A stretch of DNA of 64,000 nt from Pararhodobacter marinus (GCF_003122215.1 NZ_QEYD01000001.1:480365-544364); one strand, 5' to 3'; positions 37,970-48,338 are shown, counted from the first letter of the stretch. Notes: generated by a model from the sequence alone, not told the origin. Program-made: numbers and translations.

Positions 37970-39358
37970 TCAGCTTTCCAGCAGGCGGCGCAGAAGGTCC
38001 AGATCCTCGGCCAGCTGCGAATCCGTGCCGCGCAGTTCCTCGACCTTGCGCACACCGTGCAGGATGGTCGTGTGATCGCGACCGCCAAAACGGCGCCCGA
38101 TCTCGGGCAGCGAGCGGGTGGTCATGTGCTTGGCCAGATACATCGCGATCTGCCGGGGGCGGGCGATGGTGCGCAGCCGCTTCGGCCCGATCATGTCGGA
38201 CAGGCGGATATTGTAGTGATCCGCCACCTTGCGCTGGATTTCCTCGACCGTGACCTTGCGATCCGAGGTGCGCAGGATATCGGCCAGCGCGTCCTGCGCC
38301 ATGTCGAGCGTGATCTCGCGACCCAGAAGCGAGGCCAGCGCGAAAAGCCGGGTCAGCGCGCCTTCGAGCACGCGCACATTGGTGGTGATCCGGTGGGCGA
38401 GGAATTCCAGCACGTCGGGCGCAATCGACACGTCGCCGTAATTGGCGCGGTTCAGGTCGGCCTTTTGCTGCAGGATACCCAGCCGAAGCTCGTAATCCGT
38501 GGGGTGCAGATCGACGACCAGCCCCGATTGCAGGCGGCTCTTGATGCGGTCTTCGAGATCCTTGATCTCGCCCGGCGCGCGGTCGGCCGAGATGACGATC
38601 TGCTTGTTCTGGTCGATCAGCGCGTTGAACGTGTGGAAGAATTCTTCCTGCGTCGATTCCTTGCCGGCGATGAACTGCACGTCGTCGACCATCAGGATAT
38701 CGACCGAGCGGAACAGCGACTTGAAGTCCATGATCTGCTTTTCGCGCAGGGCCTGCACGAAGCGGTACATGAATTGCTCGGCGCTGAGATACAGCACGCG
38801 GGCCTCGGGGTTGCGCTGCTGCAATTCCCAGGCGATCGCGTGCATGAGGTGGGTCTTGCCCAGCCCCACGCCGCCGTACAGGAACAGCGGGTTGAACGTG
38901 ACCGAGGCGCCTTCGGCCACCCGGCGCGCGGCGGCATGGGCCAGCGCGTTGGGCTTGCCGACGACGAAATTGTCGAAGGTATAGCGCTGATCGAGCGGCG
39001 CGCCGGGCAGTTCATCGCCCGGAACCGCGCTCGCAGCGGCGCTGGCCGCGGGGTGCGGTGCGGTATCCGGCGCCTCGGCGCTGTCCGCGGCCTGCGGCTG
39101 GGCGGCGCGCTGGCTTTTCGGCACGACGCGGATCTGCACGCGGTGCAGGCCGGCGCCTTCGCTGTTCAGCGCCCGCTGGATATGATCTGCGAAATTCCGG
39201 TCGACCCAGTTGGCGATGAAATTCGTCGGCGCATCGATGACGGCGACGCCGTCGCGGATATCGGCCAGCTCGAGCGGCGCGATCCAGGTGATGAAATTGT
39301 GGTCGCCGACCGTCTCACGAAGCTTACTGCGTACTTTGCCCCACGCGTTCTTTGTCAT
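37970..39358 (-). CDS. dnaA: Chromosomal replication initiator DnaA
   Basis: 462 aa. Domain I is the N-terminal ~90 residues and domain II an Ala/Pro-rich linker (~90-135). The AAA+ core has Walker A GGVGLGKTHL and Walker B ILMVDDVQF. The C-terminal DnaA-box-binding domain has GRRFGGRDHTTILHGVRK. ATG 39358 gives the start MTKNAWGKVRSKL. An in-frame ATG at 39373 would begin immediately beside a strong hairpin and seems less likely. Confidence 0.96.
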   Translation of the reverse strand: MTKNAWGKVRSKLRETVGDHNFITWIAPLELADIRDGVAVIDAPTNFIANWVDRNFADHIQRALNSEGAGLHRVQIRVVPKSQRAAQPQAADSAEAPDTAPHPAASAAASAVPGDELPGAPLDQRYTFDNFVVGKPNALAHAAARRVAEGASVTFNPLFLYGGVGLGKTHLMHAIAWELQQRNPEARVLYLSAEQFMYRFVQALREKQIMDFKSLFRSVDILMVDDVQFIAGKESTQEEFFHTFNALIDQNKQIVISADRAPGEIKDLEDRIKSRLQSGLVVDLHPTDYELRLGILQQKADLNRANYGDVSIAPDVLEFLAHRITTNVRVLEGALTRLFALASLLGREITLDMAQDALADILRTSDRKVTVEEIQRKVADHYNIRLSDMIGPKRLRTIARPRQIAMYLAKHMTTRSLPEIGRRFGGRDHTTILHGVRKVEELRGTDSQLAEDLDLLRRLLES

Positions 39359-39374
39359 TCTGTCCCGACCCATT

Positions 39375-39391
39375 CCACGCCCGGGGCGTGG
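39375..39391 (-). promoter_or_regulatory. Hairpin in the dnaA leader
   Basis: CCACGCC, three bases, GGCGTGG lies 16 bases ahead of the dnaA ATG. On the plus strand it is followed by seven Ts, so it would also end plus-strand transcription. In the dnaA mRNA it could limit translation or protect the 5' end. The 39374-39804 gap holds no gene, and no cluster of DnaA boxes was found in it. Confidence 0.5.
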
Positions 39392-39734
39392 CCGTTTTTT
39401 TCATTATTGTATCGCCCGGTATTTCCGGTCGACGGATCGCGAAACAAAAGTCCCGCCCGGCCCGCGCTGCAGGTCGGTGGTCTAAGGGGACATGCTGTCA
39501 GGTGGCAGCCCGACCCTTTGACGCGCGTCTGGACAGCCGGGTGGCAGCCCCGGCCATCGGAACGCGCGCTCAGGAAAAACCCCCCCAGGGCTTTGTGAAT
39601 CGCAAGGGCACGCTAGCAAGGCGCGGGGCGCGGGGACAAGGACTAGATCGGGCTTGACAGGCAGCGGGTCCGAAGGAATCGCGCTGGGCGTAGTTTTCCT
39701 GCCACACTTGGTCTGTCGCACGCCGGAGCAGAAC

Positions 39735-39764
39735 CAAAAAAGCGCACCGGCCGGTGCGCTTTTT
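39735..39764. terminator. Bidirectional terminator after rpsT
   Basis: AAAAAAGCGCACCGGCCGGTGCGCTTTTT, a perfect inverted repeat with A and T runs, 41 bases after the rpsT stop. It isolates rpsT from dnaA. Confidence 0.9.
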
Positions 39765-39804
39765 CAAGGATTTACAAAATGTTAAATCCGGTCCGGGCGT
39801 CGGC

Positions 39805-40071
39805 TCAGGCGTTCAGGGCCTTCACGCGCGACGACAGGCGCGACATTTTGCGCGAGGCGGTGTTCTTGTGCAGAACGCCCTTGGTGACACCGCGCATCAG
39901 TTCGGGCTGGGCGGCATCCAGAGCGGCTTTGGCGGCAGCGGCATCGCCCGAGGCGATCGCTTCTTCGACCTTGCGCAGGTAGGTGCGGATGCGCGAGCGG
40001 CGGGCTTTGTTGACGGCGAAGCGGACTTCCGACTGACGGGCGCGCTTCTTGGACTGGGGCGTATTGGCCAT
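39805..40071 (-). CDS. rpsT: 30S ribosomal protein S20
   Basis: 88 aa, highly basic. [20 protein letters not shown] and the C-terminal [16 protein letters not shown] are diagnostic of S20. It binds 16S rRNA early in 30S assembly. ATG 40071 gives the family start. It lies between dnaA and an enoyl-CoA hydratase, a common alphaproteobacterial setting. Confidence 0.97.
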   Translation of the reverse strand: MANTPQSKKRARQSEVRFAVNKARRSRIRTYLRKVEEAIASGDAAAAKAALDAAQPELMRGVTKGVLHKNTASRKMSRLSSRVKALNA

Positions 40072-40257
40072 GGGTTCGGGCTCTTTCGGGTCTGTGACAA
40101 TATCGTTGCGCCCAGACCCACCGATCCGTTGAGACATCGTCTCGGGATCAGGTCGATTCCTGCCTTAAGCGGGCCCACGCGCATGTGGGGGCAGGCCATA
40201 CGGCAAAAGCGGCCGGTTGAAAAGCCCGAATCGCCCCCGCCTGACCGACGCGGCGGA

Positions 40258-41034
40258 TCACTTGTCGCGGAATTGCGGCTCGCGTTTTTCCAGGAAGGCA
40301 TCCATGCCCTCTTTCTGATCCTCGGTCGAGAACAGCGCGTGGAACACCCGGCGTTCGTACAGCAGACCTTCGCGCAGGGTGGTTTCGTAGCTGCGGTTCA
40401 CCGCCTCTTTCACCACCTTGGTGGCAATGCCCGATTTCGACGCGATCTTCTGCGCCGCCGCCTGCGCTTCCTCCAGAAGCTTCTTGGTTGGCACCACGCG
40501 GCTGACCAGCCCCGACCGCTCGGCCTCTTCGGCATCCATGAAGCGGCCGGTCAGGTGCATGTCCATCGCCTTGGACTTGCCGACGAAGCGCGTCAGGCGC
40601 TGGGTGCCGCCGATCCCGGCCACGACGCCCAGGTTGATCTCGGGCTGGCCGAACTTGGCATTCTCGGCGGCGATGATGAAGTCGCACATCATCGCCAGTT
40701 CGCAGCCGCCGCCCAGCGCATAGCCCGCGACCGCAGCGATGATCGGCTTGCGCACCGAAAGCAGCATCTCGGTTTCGGGCGTGAAGAAATCGCTTTCGAA
40801 CATGTCGACGAAGCTTTTCGACGCCATCTCGCTGATATCGGCACCGGCGGCGAAGGCTTTCTCCGACCCGGTCAGCACGATGGCGCGGACTTTCTCGTTC
40901 TTGTCGGCGGCTTTCAGCGCCTCGGCCAGTTCGCCCAGCAATTGCGAGTTCAGGGCGTTCAGCGCTTCGGGGCGGTTCAGCTTGATCGTCGCGACATGCT
41001 GCGCGACTTCGACGACAATCGTTTCATAGGCCAT
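40258..41034 (-). CDS. Enoyl-CoA hydratase (crotonase family)
   Basis: 258 aa. The oxyanion-hole loop is [14 protein letters not shown] and [15 protein letters not shown]. The two catalytic glutamates are present, in GCELAMM and [17 protein letters not shown]. It hydrates enoyl-CoA in fatty-acid or butyryl-CoA oxidation, and FadB-type specificity is likely. It is a single gene upstream of rpsT. Confidence 0.93.
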   Translation of the reverse strand: MAYETIVVEVAQHVATIKLNRPEALNALNSQLLGELAEALKAADKNEKVRAIVLTGSEKAFAAGADISEMASKSFVDMFESDFFTPETEMLLSVRKPIIAAVAGYALGGGCELAMMCDFIIAAENAKFGQPEINLGVVAGIGGTQRLTRFVGKSKAMDMHLTGRFMDAEEAERSGLVSRVVPTKKLLEEAQAAAQKIASKSGIATKVVKEAVNRSYETTLREGLLYERRVFHALFSTEDQKEGMDAFLEKREPQFRDK

Positions 41035-41132
41035 GAGGTGTCCCTGACATTGTCCCGGGGCCGGGGGGCCCGGCCGGTATTCCCGACGTGTCTACCAGCC
41101 CTTGGGGAGGGATCAAGGACTCTCTGCCCGGC

Positions 41133-41996
41133 CTAACGCTGACAGCGCGGGCAGAAATATGTCGAGCGTCCGCCCTGCACGATGCGCCGGATCGTTCCGT
41201 CGCAGCCGGCGGTGGGGCAGGGCGCGCCCTCGCGGTCATAGGCGCGGAACGTATGCTGGAAATAGCCCAGCTCGCCATCGGCCTGCCGGTAGTCGCGCAG
41301 GCTGGATCCGCCCGCTTCGATCGCCTCTTGCAGGACCTGCCGGATTGTCACGGCCAGCAGCTCGATCCGCGCCCGGCCGATCCGTCCGCCCGCGCGTTCG
41401 GGATGAATGCCCGCGCGGTGCAGGGCCTCGCAGACATAGATATTGCCCAGCCCCGCCACCAGCTTCTGATCCAGAAGCAGCGCCTTGATCGGACCTTTGC
41501 GCCCCTTCAGACGCGCGGCCAGAAGATCGGCGTTGAAGGCGTTGCCCAGCGGTTCGGGGCCCAGCGCGGCCAGCAGCGGATGTTCCTCGGCCCGCGCGGT
41601 GTCGATCAGGTCCATCGCGCCGAAACGCCGGGCATCGTTGAACGTCACCCGCGCGCCGCCCTCCATGTCGAAGACGACATGATCGTGTTTCAGCGTCAGG
41701 GGATGGGCGTGGTGAAACTCGCCCGGCACATAGGCTTCGGCCAGTCCCGACACGGTCATGCGTCCGCTCATGCCCAGATGGATGATGAGCGTCTCGCCAA
41801 TGTCGAGATCGGCGAGGATGTATTTCGACCGCCGCCGCAGACGCTCGACCCGCGCGCCGGTCAGACGCTCGGCCATGCGTTCGGGCAGCGGCCAGCGCAG
41901 ATCGGGCCGGCGCACATCGGCCTGCAGGATGCGCTTTCTCTCCATCGCGGGAACAAGGCCGCGACGCACGGTTTCCACCTCGGGCAGTTCAGGCAA
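41133..41996 (-). CDS. mutM: Formamidopyrimidine-DNA glycosylase
   Basis: 287 aa. After the initiating residue comes [13 protein letters not shown], with the catalytic Pro2 and Glu3. A C-terminal zinc finger has [19 protein letters not shown] and FCPRCQR. MutM removes 8-oxoguanine and Fapy lesions. The start is TTG at 41996 with GGAG seven bases ahead. This is the only start that puts the catalytic proline at position 2, so it is firmly decided. Confidence 0.95.
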   Translation of the reverse strand: MPELPEVETVRRGLVPAMERKRILQADVRRPDLRWPLPERMAERLTGARVERLRRRSKYILADLDIGETLIIHLGMSGRMTVSGLAEAYVPGEFHHAHPLTLKHDHVVFDMEGGARVTFNDARRFGAMDLIDTARAEEHPLLAALGPEPLGNAFNADLLAARLKGRKGPIKALLLDQKLVAGLGNIYVCEALHRAGIHPERAGGRIGRARIELLAVTIRQVLQEAIEAGGSSLRDYRQADGELGYFQHTFRAYDREGAPCPTAGCDGTIRRIVQGGRSTYFCPRCQR

Positions 41997-42106
41997 TGGT
42001 GACTCCGGGTCGCAGGGCTGGGGCGGGGGCTTGGATTGTGAGGGCCGCCATCCTCGGCTAAGGAAGAGCCAGGCGCAAGATCGGCGCACAGGATCAGGGG
42101 ACCCGC

Positions 42107-42859
42107 ATGAGCCCGGACAACCGCACGACGCATTTCGGCTTCCAGACCGTGGACGAGGATCAGAAGGCCGGCATGGTGCATGGCGTCTTCTCGTCGGTGG
42201 CGTCGAAATACGATGTCATGAACGACCTGATGAGCATGGGCATCCACCGTGTCTGGAAAGATGCGCTGATGGATTGGCTGGCGCCGCGGCCGGGCCAGCA
42301 CCTGCTGGACGTGGCGGGCGGCACCGGCGACGTCGCGTTTCGCTTCCTGGGCCGGGCGGGCGATACCGCGCGGGCGACCGTGCTCGACATGACCGCGGCG
42401 ATGCTCGAAGAGGGCCGCAAACGCGCCGAGGCCGAACGCCTGGCCGACCGGCTCGACTGGGTCGTGGGCGACGCCATGGCGCTGCCCTTCGAAGCCAACA
42501 GTTTCGACGTCTACACGATCAGCTTCGGCATCCGGAACGTCACCCGCATTCCCGATGCGCTGAAGGAAGCCCACCGCGTGCTGAAACCCGGCGGGCGGCT
42601 GGTGGTGCTGGAATTCAGTCAGATCCCCAACGAAATGATGCAGAAGGTCTACGACCTCTATTCCTTCAACGTGATTCCGCGCATGGGGCAGATGGTGGCG
42701 GGCGACCGCGACAGCTACCAGTATCTTGTCGAATCGATCCGCAAATTCCCGGATCAGGAGACCTTTGCCGCGATGATCCGCGCCGCGGGCTTCGAGCAGG
42801 TGAAATACCGCAACCTGACGATGGGCATCGCCGCCCTGCATTCGGGGTGGAAGATCTGA
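42107..42859 (+). CDS. ubiE: Ubiquinone/menaquinone C-methyltransferase UbiE
   Basis: 250 aa SAM-dependent methyltransferase. It methylates demethyl-/methoxybenzoquinol intermediates in ubiquinone synthesis. The SAM motif I is [15 protein letters not shown], motif II is [14 protein letters not shown], and the [16 protein letters not shown] start is typical. One base after its stop comes the GTG of ubiB. mutM diverges from it. Confidence 0.95.
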   Translation: MSPDNRTTHFGFQTVDEDQKAGMVHGVFSSVASKYDVMNDLMSMGIHRVWKDALMDWLAPRPGQHLLDVAGGTGDVAFRFLGRAGDTARATVLDMTAAMLEEGRKRAEAERLADRLDWVVGDAMALPFEANSFDVYTISFGIRNVTRIPDALKEAHRVLKPGGRLVVLEFSQIPNEMMQKVYDLYSFNVIPRMGQMVAGDRDSYQYLVESIRKFPDQETFAAMIRAAGFEQVKYRNLTMGIAALHSGWKI

Positions 42860-42860
42860 C

Positions 42861-44390
42861 GTGAGGGGGCCGCACAATCTCTGGCGCCTGATCCGCACCG
42901 GCGCCACGTTCGAGCGCACGGGGGCCATGCGCAGCGCGCTGGAAGCGATGAACGTGCCGCCGCGGCTGCGCTTTGTCGCCCGCGTGATGGGCTGGCCCTT
43001 TGCATGGCTGGGGCACAAGGGCGATCCGTCGCTGCCGCCGGTGACGCGCGCGATCACCGCGCTGGGCCCGGCCTATATCAAGTTCGGTCAGATCCTGTCG
43101 ACGCGCCCCGATATCGTGGGCTTCGAAATGGCGAACCAGTTGCGCTATCTGCAGGATCAGCTGCCGCCCTTCCCCACCGAACAGGCCCGCGCCACGGTCG
43201 AGGCCGAGCTGGAACAGCCGGTCGATGCGCTGTTCTCGGAATTCTCGGCCCCCGTCGCCGCCGCCTCGATCGCGCAGGTGCACCGGGCGCGGGTGCGCGA
43301 GACCGGCGAAGAGGTCGCGGTCAAGGTGCTGCGCCCGGGCATCGTCAAAGCCTTCCGCCGGGATATCGACGCCTTCTATTTCGCCGCCGGGATGATCGAG
43401 CGTCTGCTGCCCTCGACCCGCCGGCTGCGCCCGACCGACGTGATCGCGCATTTCGAAGGCGTGGTCATGGGCGAGCTGGACCTGCGGCTGGAAACCGCCG
43501 CCGCCGCCGAGTTCGCGGCCAATACCGAAGACGATGCGGGCTTTCGGGTGCCGCGCCCGGTCTGGGACCTGTCGGGCCGCTCGGTGATGACGCTGGGCTG
43601 GGCCGAGGGCGTGTCGCTGGGCGACAACGACGCCATCGACGCGCTGGGCGTCGACCGCACCGAACTGGGCGAGCGGGTGCTCGAGCTGTTCCTCAAACAC
43701 GCGCTGCGCGACGGCTATTTCCACGCCGACATGCATCAGGGCAACCTGAAGGTCGGCGCCGGGGGCGAGATCATCGCCTATGATTTCGGTATCATGGGCC
43801 AGATCGACGAGTATACCCGACGGGTCTATGCCGAGATCCTCTACGGCTTCATCCGCAAGGATTATCGCCGCGTCGCCGAGGTGCATTTCGAGGCGGGCTA
43901 TGTCCCCGCCGACCGCGATGTCGAGGAATTCGCCCGCGCCCTGCGCTCGGTCGGCGAGCCCATTTTCGGCATGGAGGCCAGCCGGATCTCGATGGCGCGG
44001 CTGCTCAATTACCTGTTCGAAGTGACCGAGCGTTTCGGCATGGAAACCCGCACCGAGCTTATTCTCCTGCAGCGCACCATGGTCGTGGTCGAGGGCGTCG
44101 CGCGCTCGCTCAACCCGTCGATCAATATCTGGCGCGTGGCCCAGCCGGTGGTCGAGGATTACATCCGCAAATCGCTGGGCCCGGCCGCGCTGATGCGCGA
44201 CCTGGGGCGCGCGGCGATGGTCTTGTCGCGCTTCGGCCCGCATCTGCCCGGGGCGGTCGAAGCGGCGCTGATCCGCGTCCGCCAGCCGCAGACCCCGCCA
44301 CCGGCGCGGCTGTCGCTCGCGCCTGTCGCGTGGTTCATTGCCGGCGCGGCGGTGACCTGGGCGGTTCTGGTGACCGTGCTGCTGGTCTGA
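42861..44390 (+). CDS. ubiB: UbiB atypical kinase/ATPase for ubiquinone synthesis
   Basis: 509 aa. The KxGQ motif is in YIKFGQILSTRPD, the Ala-rich loop in AAASIAQVHRA, the catalytic block in YFHADMHQGN and the metal Asp in IAYDFGIMGQ. A C-terminal membrane helix (VAWFIAGAAVTWAVLVTVLL) anchors it. UbiB helps extract or organise CoQ intermediates. It begins with GTG right after ubiE, so they form one operon. Confidence 0.95.
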   Translation: MRGPHNLWRLIRTGATFERTGAMRSALEAMNVPPRLRFVARVMGWPFAWLGHKGDPSLPPVTRAITALGPAYIKFGQILSTRPDIVGFEMANQLRYLQDQLPPFPTEQARATVEAELEQPVDALFSEFSAPVAAASIAQVHRARVRETGEEVAVKVLRPGIVKAFRRDIDAFYFAAGMIERLLPSTRRLRPTDVIAHFEGVVMGELDLRLETAAAAEFAANTEDDAGFRVPRPVWDLSGRSVMTLGWAEGVSLGDNDAIDALGVDRTELGERVLELFLKHALRDGYFHADMHQGNLKVGAGGEIIAYDFGIMGQIDEYTRRVYAEILYGFIRKDYRRVAEVHFEAGYVPADRDVEEFARALRSVGEPIFGMEASRISMARLLNYLFEVTERFGMETRTELILLQRTMVVVEGVARSLNPSINIWRVAQPVVEDYIRKSLGPAALMRDLGRAAMVLSRFGPHLPGAVEAALIRVRQPQTPPPARLSLAPVAWFIAGAAVTWAVLVTVLLV

Positions 44391-44903
44391 GATCCTCGGG
44401 GTCTGTGGCGCCGGCCCTTCCGCTTGGGAATGGCCGCGGCAAACGGGGGTGTTTCGCCCTCGTGCAAGGTGTCTCCGCCACCTGGCCCTCGCGCGACCGG
44501 GCGCGCCGCTGTCGCGGCGCGCATCGGGACGGCACCGCCCGGCGCGCGAAACCGCCGGCGGCTTGATCCGGCGAAAGGCGACGGTCCGGCGGATATGCCC
44601 GCTGTTGTCTCGCCCGTCGCGTGGCCCGGGTCTTCGTGCGGGGCGTTGCCGCGGGGCCGCGATGTTTCGCCATGAGGCCGGGTTGTGACACCTTCCTTAA
44701 ACACCCATAGGTCTGCCCCAACCGATACTCGGGCGGGGCAAGCAACCACGGGTGTTGCGCATCGGGATATCGCCACGGCAGACCGGATCGCCTGCCTCGC
44801 CTGCAGAAAGGCTGAAGAGGACGGGACTACACCCCTGATCGGGCCTATCCTGAACCCGGCCAACATGGCGCCCGGGCGCAGGTGCCGCCAAACGGCGCCC
44901 GGT
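44391..44903. other. 513-base gap with no supportable gene
   Basis: Between ubiB and the convergent flgD stop I see only short frames without family features or good ribosome sites. A/T-poor DNA with a few weak stems is present. No clear intrinsic terminator with a T run ends either neighbour. A small RNA cannot be ruled out. Confidence 0.5.
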
Positions 44904-45569
44904 CTATGGCATTTCGGCCTCAGATGGATCGGCCGGGCGGCGCAGGCCCGTGACCATCGCACTTTCGACGAACAATCCCCCGGGCAAGACCAGCATGGTG
45001 ACCCCGTCCTGATAACGCGCTTCGAGAATCGGGATATAGGCGGCGACGGGCTGGGTATCGAGCTCTTCTCCATCGAGCCGCGATTCGATTTCGAAGCGAT
45101 AGGTTCCGTCGGGCAGCGTATTGCCCTGGGCATCCTGTCCGTCCCAGAGATAGCTCTGTGTTTCCGGGCCGATGCTGCGGCTGTCGACGATTTCGTCATT
45201 GTCGTTGCGCACGATCAGCAACACCTCGTCCGCGCCCAGGGCCGGGTCGGGGGTAAGTTCGATCGGCGTGCCGCTGAAATGCGCGCCGCCGTAGATCCGC
45301 GCTTCCATCCCCACCCAGCCGCCGAGATCGGACAACCCGGTCTGGCCGATCATCGTCGCCAGAAGCTGGTTGGTATAGGTCTGTTGCTCGACCCCGGCAA
45401 AGGTGGCGAGTTGGACCGCGAAATCCGACGCTTCCATCGGGTTGAGCGGGTCCTGGTTCTGCATCTGCGTGGTCAGCATCTGCAGGAAGGTGACGAAGTC
45501 GGATTGACCGGGAGAGCTGCCTCCCTGCGCGTTGCCGGCGAAGTTTCCAAAGCTCGAATCGATTTCCAT
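44904..45569 (-). CDS. flgD: Flagellar hook-capping protein FlgD
   Basis: 221 aa. The N-terminus has SDFVTFLQMLTTQMQNQDPL and NPMEASDFAVQLATFAGVEQ, the FlgD capping signature. The C-terminal half is the beta-rich Tudor/FnIII-like part, with YLWDGQDAQGNTLPDGTYRF as in FlgD. It caps the growing hook and is exported by the type III apparatus. It follows fliK by nine bases on the same strand. Confidence 0.94.
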   Translation of the reverse strand: MEIDSSFGNFAGNAQGGSSPGQSDFVTFLQMLTTQMQNQDPLNPMEASDFAVQLATFAGVEQQTYTNQLLATMIGQTGLSDLGGWVGMEARIYGGAHFSGTPIELTPDPALGADEVLLIVRNDNDEIVDSRSIGPETQSYLWDGQDAQGNTLPDGTYRFEIESRLDGEELDTQPVAAYIPILEARYQDGVTMLVLPGGLFVESAMVTGLRRPADPSEAEMP

Positions 45570-45578
45570 CCTGTCCTC

Positions 45579-48239
45579 TCAGAGCCGAAGGTCGAGGTGA
45601 TCCAGCGCCCGGGCCGGTGCCGCAGCCGTTGTCGGCCGATCGGGTGGCGCGGGTTCCGCCAGAGCCCGTGGCCCGGCATCGTCCGGCTGCGATTGCGGGG
45701 GCCGATCCTGGAAGTGACCCGCGTCACCGCCAGAGAAATGCAGCGACAGGGCGTCATGGCCAAGGGATCGCAGATCCTGTTCCAGAAGCGCGATGTGGCG
45801 CCGCATCAGGTCCAGCGTTTCGGGCCGGTCGGCATGCACCATGAGCACGCTTGCGGCCTCGTGGTTCACGAGGGTGAGCCGGACGTGGCCCAGTTCTTCG
45901 GGGTCGAGCGTAAGGGAAAAGCCGCCGGGGCCGGACAGGCCCGGATGCTGGATTTGTGCCGCAATCTGCTGGCCGATCCGCTGGGCCTGCGCGACGGGTG
46001 CGAGGGAGGGCGCGGTCTGAGGGCTCGCATGCGGGATCGCGGCCCGGCTGTCACCGGGTGTCTCGGTACGCGCGGACGGCTCGAACCTGTCGGGTAGGAT
46101 ATCGACCGGAGCGTCGGGCAAAGAGGAAGCGGCGGGCGGCGAAGACAGGGTTGGTGACGGGGTGGAGGGTCCGGCGGCAGGAGGCGCGGCGTTCGCCATC
46201 GTTCGGAGCGGCTCCGCAAGCCTGGTCGGCTCTGGCTTGACCGATTCCGGCGCGTAGGGGGCAGGCGATTCCGACGCCGTCAGCCGGGGGGCGAGATCTG
46301 GCGCCGAATGTGGGGTGCGAGCGGGCTTTGGCGCGACCAAGATCGGTGATGCAGGATGCGCGGTCGCGACCATCGGGGGCGTTGGTCCGGAAGTTGCCGA
46401 CACCGGCGCTTCGGTTACGCGCGCGGAGGTCAGGGTGCGCACCTGATCCGGCGTGACGGCGATGGGACCCGAGGCGGGCACGGCGGTCCCAGTCCCGCGC
46501 GGCGATTCCGGCGGAACAGCCATCGGGATTGCGACGGCCAGCTCGGGCGCGCGCTGGGGGCGAGAAGATCGTGACGCCAGAGGCGCAAGGGAAAGGCTCG
46601 GGTCGGGCAGGGTGCTGTCCCGACGGGGCTTATTCGGTCCCGGCGCATTCGATGGCGCAATCGGAGCCGCATAAAGGATGTCGGACGCCGGGTTCGGCTG
46701 CCCGGCACGCGGGAGGGCGCCGGCCGCGTCGGCGGACGCAGAGAGCTGCAAGGTCATCTTGCTTTCGGGCGCTGAAGCGGCGGGCATGACCGGAGCGGCG
46801 CCCCCCGTCTGCCGTAGCTCGGCGGTAAAGGGGAGGTCAGCCGCTGCCCGCGCGGCCGCTGCGTCGGTCATGGGTACAAAGGCTGCCGGGCTTTCCCGCG
46901 AAAGGGCGGGCGCTGTGCTGCCGGAAGATGGCAATTCGGACCGCGCGACGGCGCGTGCCGGCATGACGGGCTCTGAGACCCGGGCAAGCGACAGCGCCGG
47001 CGCGGGGGCCTGTGGTCCGGACAGGTTTGGGGTCGGCGCGGTGATTTCGGAAACGGTCTCGGCGGCTTGAGGTGTCACGTGCGACCCTGCGTGCAGGACA
47101 GGTGTCATCCCCGCATGGGCCTCGGGCTTGGCGGATTCCGGTGAAGGGGGTGCTGTCCCGGCGCCCATGTACGCCTGCTGCACCGGCACCGTCGCGACAG
47201 GCGTGTCGGCGTCAGCCGTGGCCCTATCTCCGCGGAGAACGGGCTCATCACTTGACGTCGCCGCCGGATTGTTCATTCCGGCGTGGTTCGCCGCACCCAT
47301 CACCGTTTGGCCGATGGGTGCGCTGAAGGGTTCGCGCCCCGCTGGATGCGCGGGGCTTTCATCATCGCCACCCAGTCCCGGCGTTGCGGGAACGCCCGGC
47401 GTGCGGCTGGCCCCGCTGACGGCGCGCCCCTCGGCCACGCCACCGGCCTGGCCCGGGGAAAGCGCGACCAGCCCGCCCTCCCGCGGCGCGTCGATCGGTC
47501 GGGGCGGCGTCGCGATTCCGGGAGGCGCATCGCGGCGCGGAACAGTGTCCAACGGCGCCGCCTGCAAGGCGAATCGTGCCCGCAGCAGCGCGGCGCTTGC
47601 CGACGCTTCCGCACTGATCAGGGTTGCGGGGGCACGGGTCGCCGTAGGCAAAGGCATCGCCGGCTCGGCAGGGGGGACACGCGCGGGCGTGTCGGGCAGC
47701 GTGGCTTCGGTCACCGGATCGGGATCGGGGGACCAGCCGGCGCTCGTGGCCGGAAGGCCCGGCGCTGGCTGTGCCGGCGCTCGCGGCGCGTCGATCGGCG
47801 CATCCGCGACCCCGTTCTGTGCTCGCGTCGTATCCGCCGCGATCGGGATCCCGGCGTCGGGATCCGGCATCGGCATTTCGCGCGCGGCGGGCGGAATGTC
47901 GTCGGGAATGGCCGTCAGGTCGACAGGGCTCAGCTCGCCCGAAGCGGGAATGCCGGTCGATTGGCGCTCGTCTTCACCAGCCCCGTCAGCGGGAGGAGGC
48001 GCCTCGACAACGGGGCGCTCGGCAGCGATCGAGCCGTCCTCCGCGCCCGTATCACCGCCGCGAATCACCGGGCCCGTCCGCGCCGCGGGCTGTGGCGCGA
48101 CATCCGAGGCGGAACCGCGAAGATTGGCCAGAACCGTCCGGAAACCCAGCGTTTCCTGCAGGCCGGTGGCAGAGGGCGGCGCGGCGCGTGGCGTGGGAAT
48201 CGCGGTGAAGACAGGGTCGAAAGACGGGACTTGGCGCAT
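45579..48239 (-). CDS. fliK: Flagellar hook-length control protein FliK
   Basis: 886 aa, about twice the length of enteric FliK. Most of it is a Pro/Ala-rich, probably disordered ruler. The conserved C-terminal switch domain is at about residues 740-840 (PGGFSLTLDPEELGHVRLTL and MVHADRPETLDLMRRHIALL, then DLRSLGHDAL). FliK measures hook length and switches export to filament proteins. GGAGG precedes ATG 48239. The next gene, on the opposite strand, starts 100 bases away. Confidence 0.92.
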   Translation of the reverse strand: MRQVPSFDPVFTAIPTPRAAPPSATGLQETLGFRTVLANLRGSASDVAPQPAARTGPVIRGGDTGAEDGSIAAERPVVEAPPPADGAGEDERQSTGIPASGELSPVDLTAIPDDIPPAAREMPMPDPDAGIPIAADTTRAQNGVADAPIDAPRAPAQPAPGLPATSAGWSPDPDPVTEATLPDTPARVPPAEPAMPLPTATRAPATLISAEASASAALLRARFALQAAPLDTVPRRDAPPGIATPPRPIDAPREGGLVALSPGQAGGVAEGRAVSGASRTPGVPATPGLGGDDESPAHPAGREPFSAPIGQTVMGAANHAGMNNPAATSSDEPVLRGDRATADADTPVATVPVQQAYMGAGTAPPSPESAKPEAHAGMTPVLHAGSHVTPQAAETVSEITAPTPNLSGPQAPAPALSLARVSEPVMPARAVARSELPSSGSTAPALSRESPAAFVPMTDAAAARAAADLPFTAELRQTGGAAPVMPAASAPESKMTLQLSASADAAGALPRAGQPNPASDILYAAPIAPSNAPGPNKPRRDSTLPDPSLSLAPLASRSSRPQRAPELAVAIPMAVPPESPRGTGTAVPASGPIAVTPDQVRTLTSARVTEAPVSATSGPTPPMVATAHPASPILVAPKPARTPHSAPDLAPRLTASESPAPYAPESVKPEPTRLAEPLRTMANAAPPAAGPSTPSPTLSSPPAASSLPDAPVDILPDRFEPSARTETPGDSRAAIPHASPQTAPSLAPVAQAQRIGQQIAAQIQHPGLSGPGGFSLTLDPEELGHVRLTLVNHEAASVLMVHADRPETLDLMRRHIALLEQDLRSLGHDALSLHFSGGDAGHFQDRPPQSQPDDAGPRALAEPAPPDRPTTAAAPARALDHLDLRL

Positions 48240-48338
48240 TCTTGGCCTCCGGTTTGGGTAAGCCAGCAATAGCAGTCGGTGGTTACCGCTTCTTTACCGC
48301 CAGCCCGCATCCTGAGGGCCGATCCAAAGGAGAGGACT

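Noticed and set aside
39374..39804. Replication origin next to dnaA
   Set aside because: No repeated DnaA boxes and no clear A/T-rich unwinding region were found in this gap.
44424..44675. Short plus-strand frame after ubiB
   Set aside because: Random Ala/Pro/Arg/Gly composition, no ribosome site, no recognisable fold.
46678..48272. Several long plus-strand frames opposite fliK
   Set aside because: They read Gly/Ser/Arg-rich noise complementary to a Pro/Ala-rich protein; fliK has a GGAGG site and conserved C-terminus.
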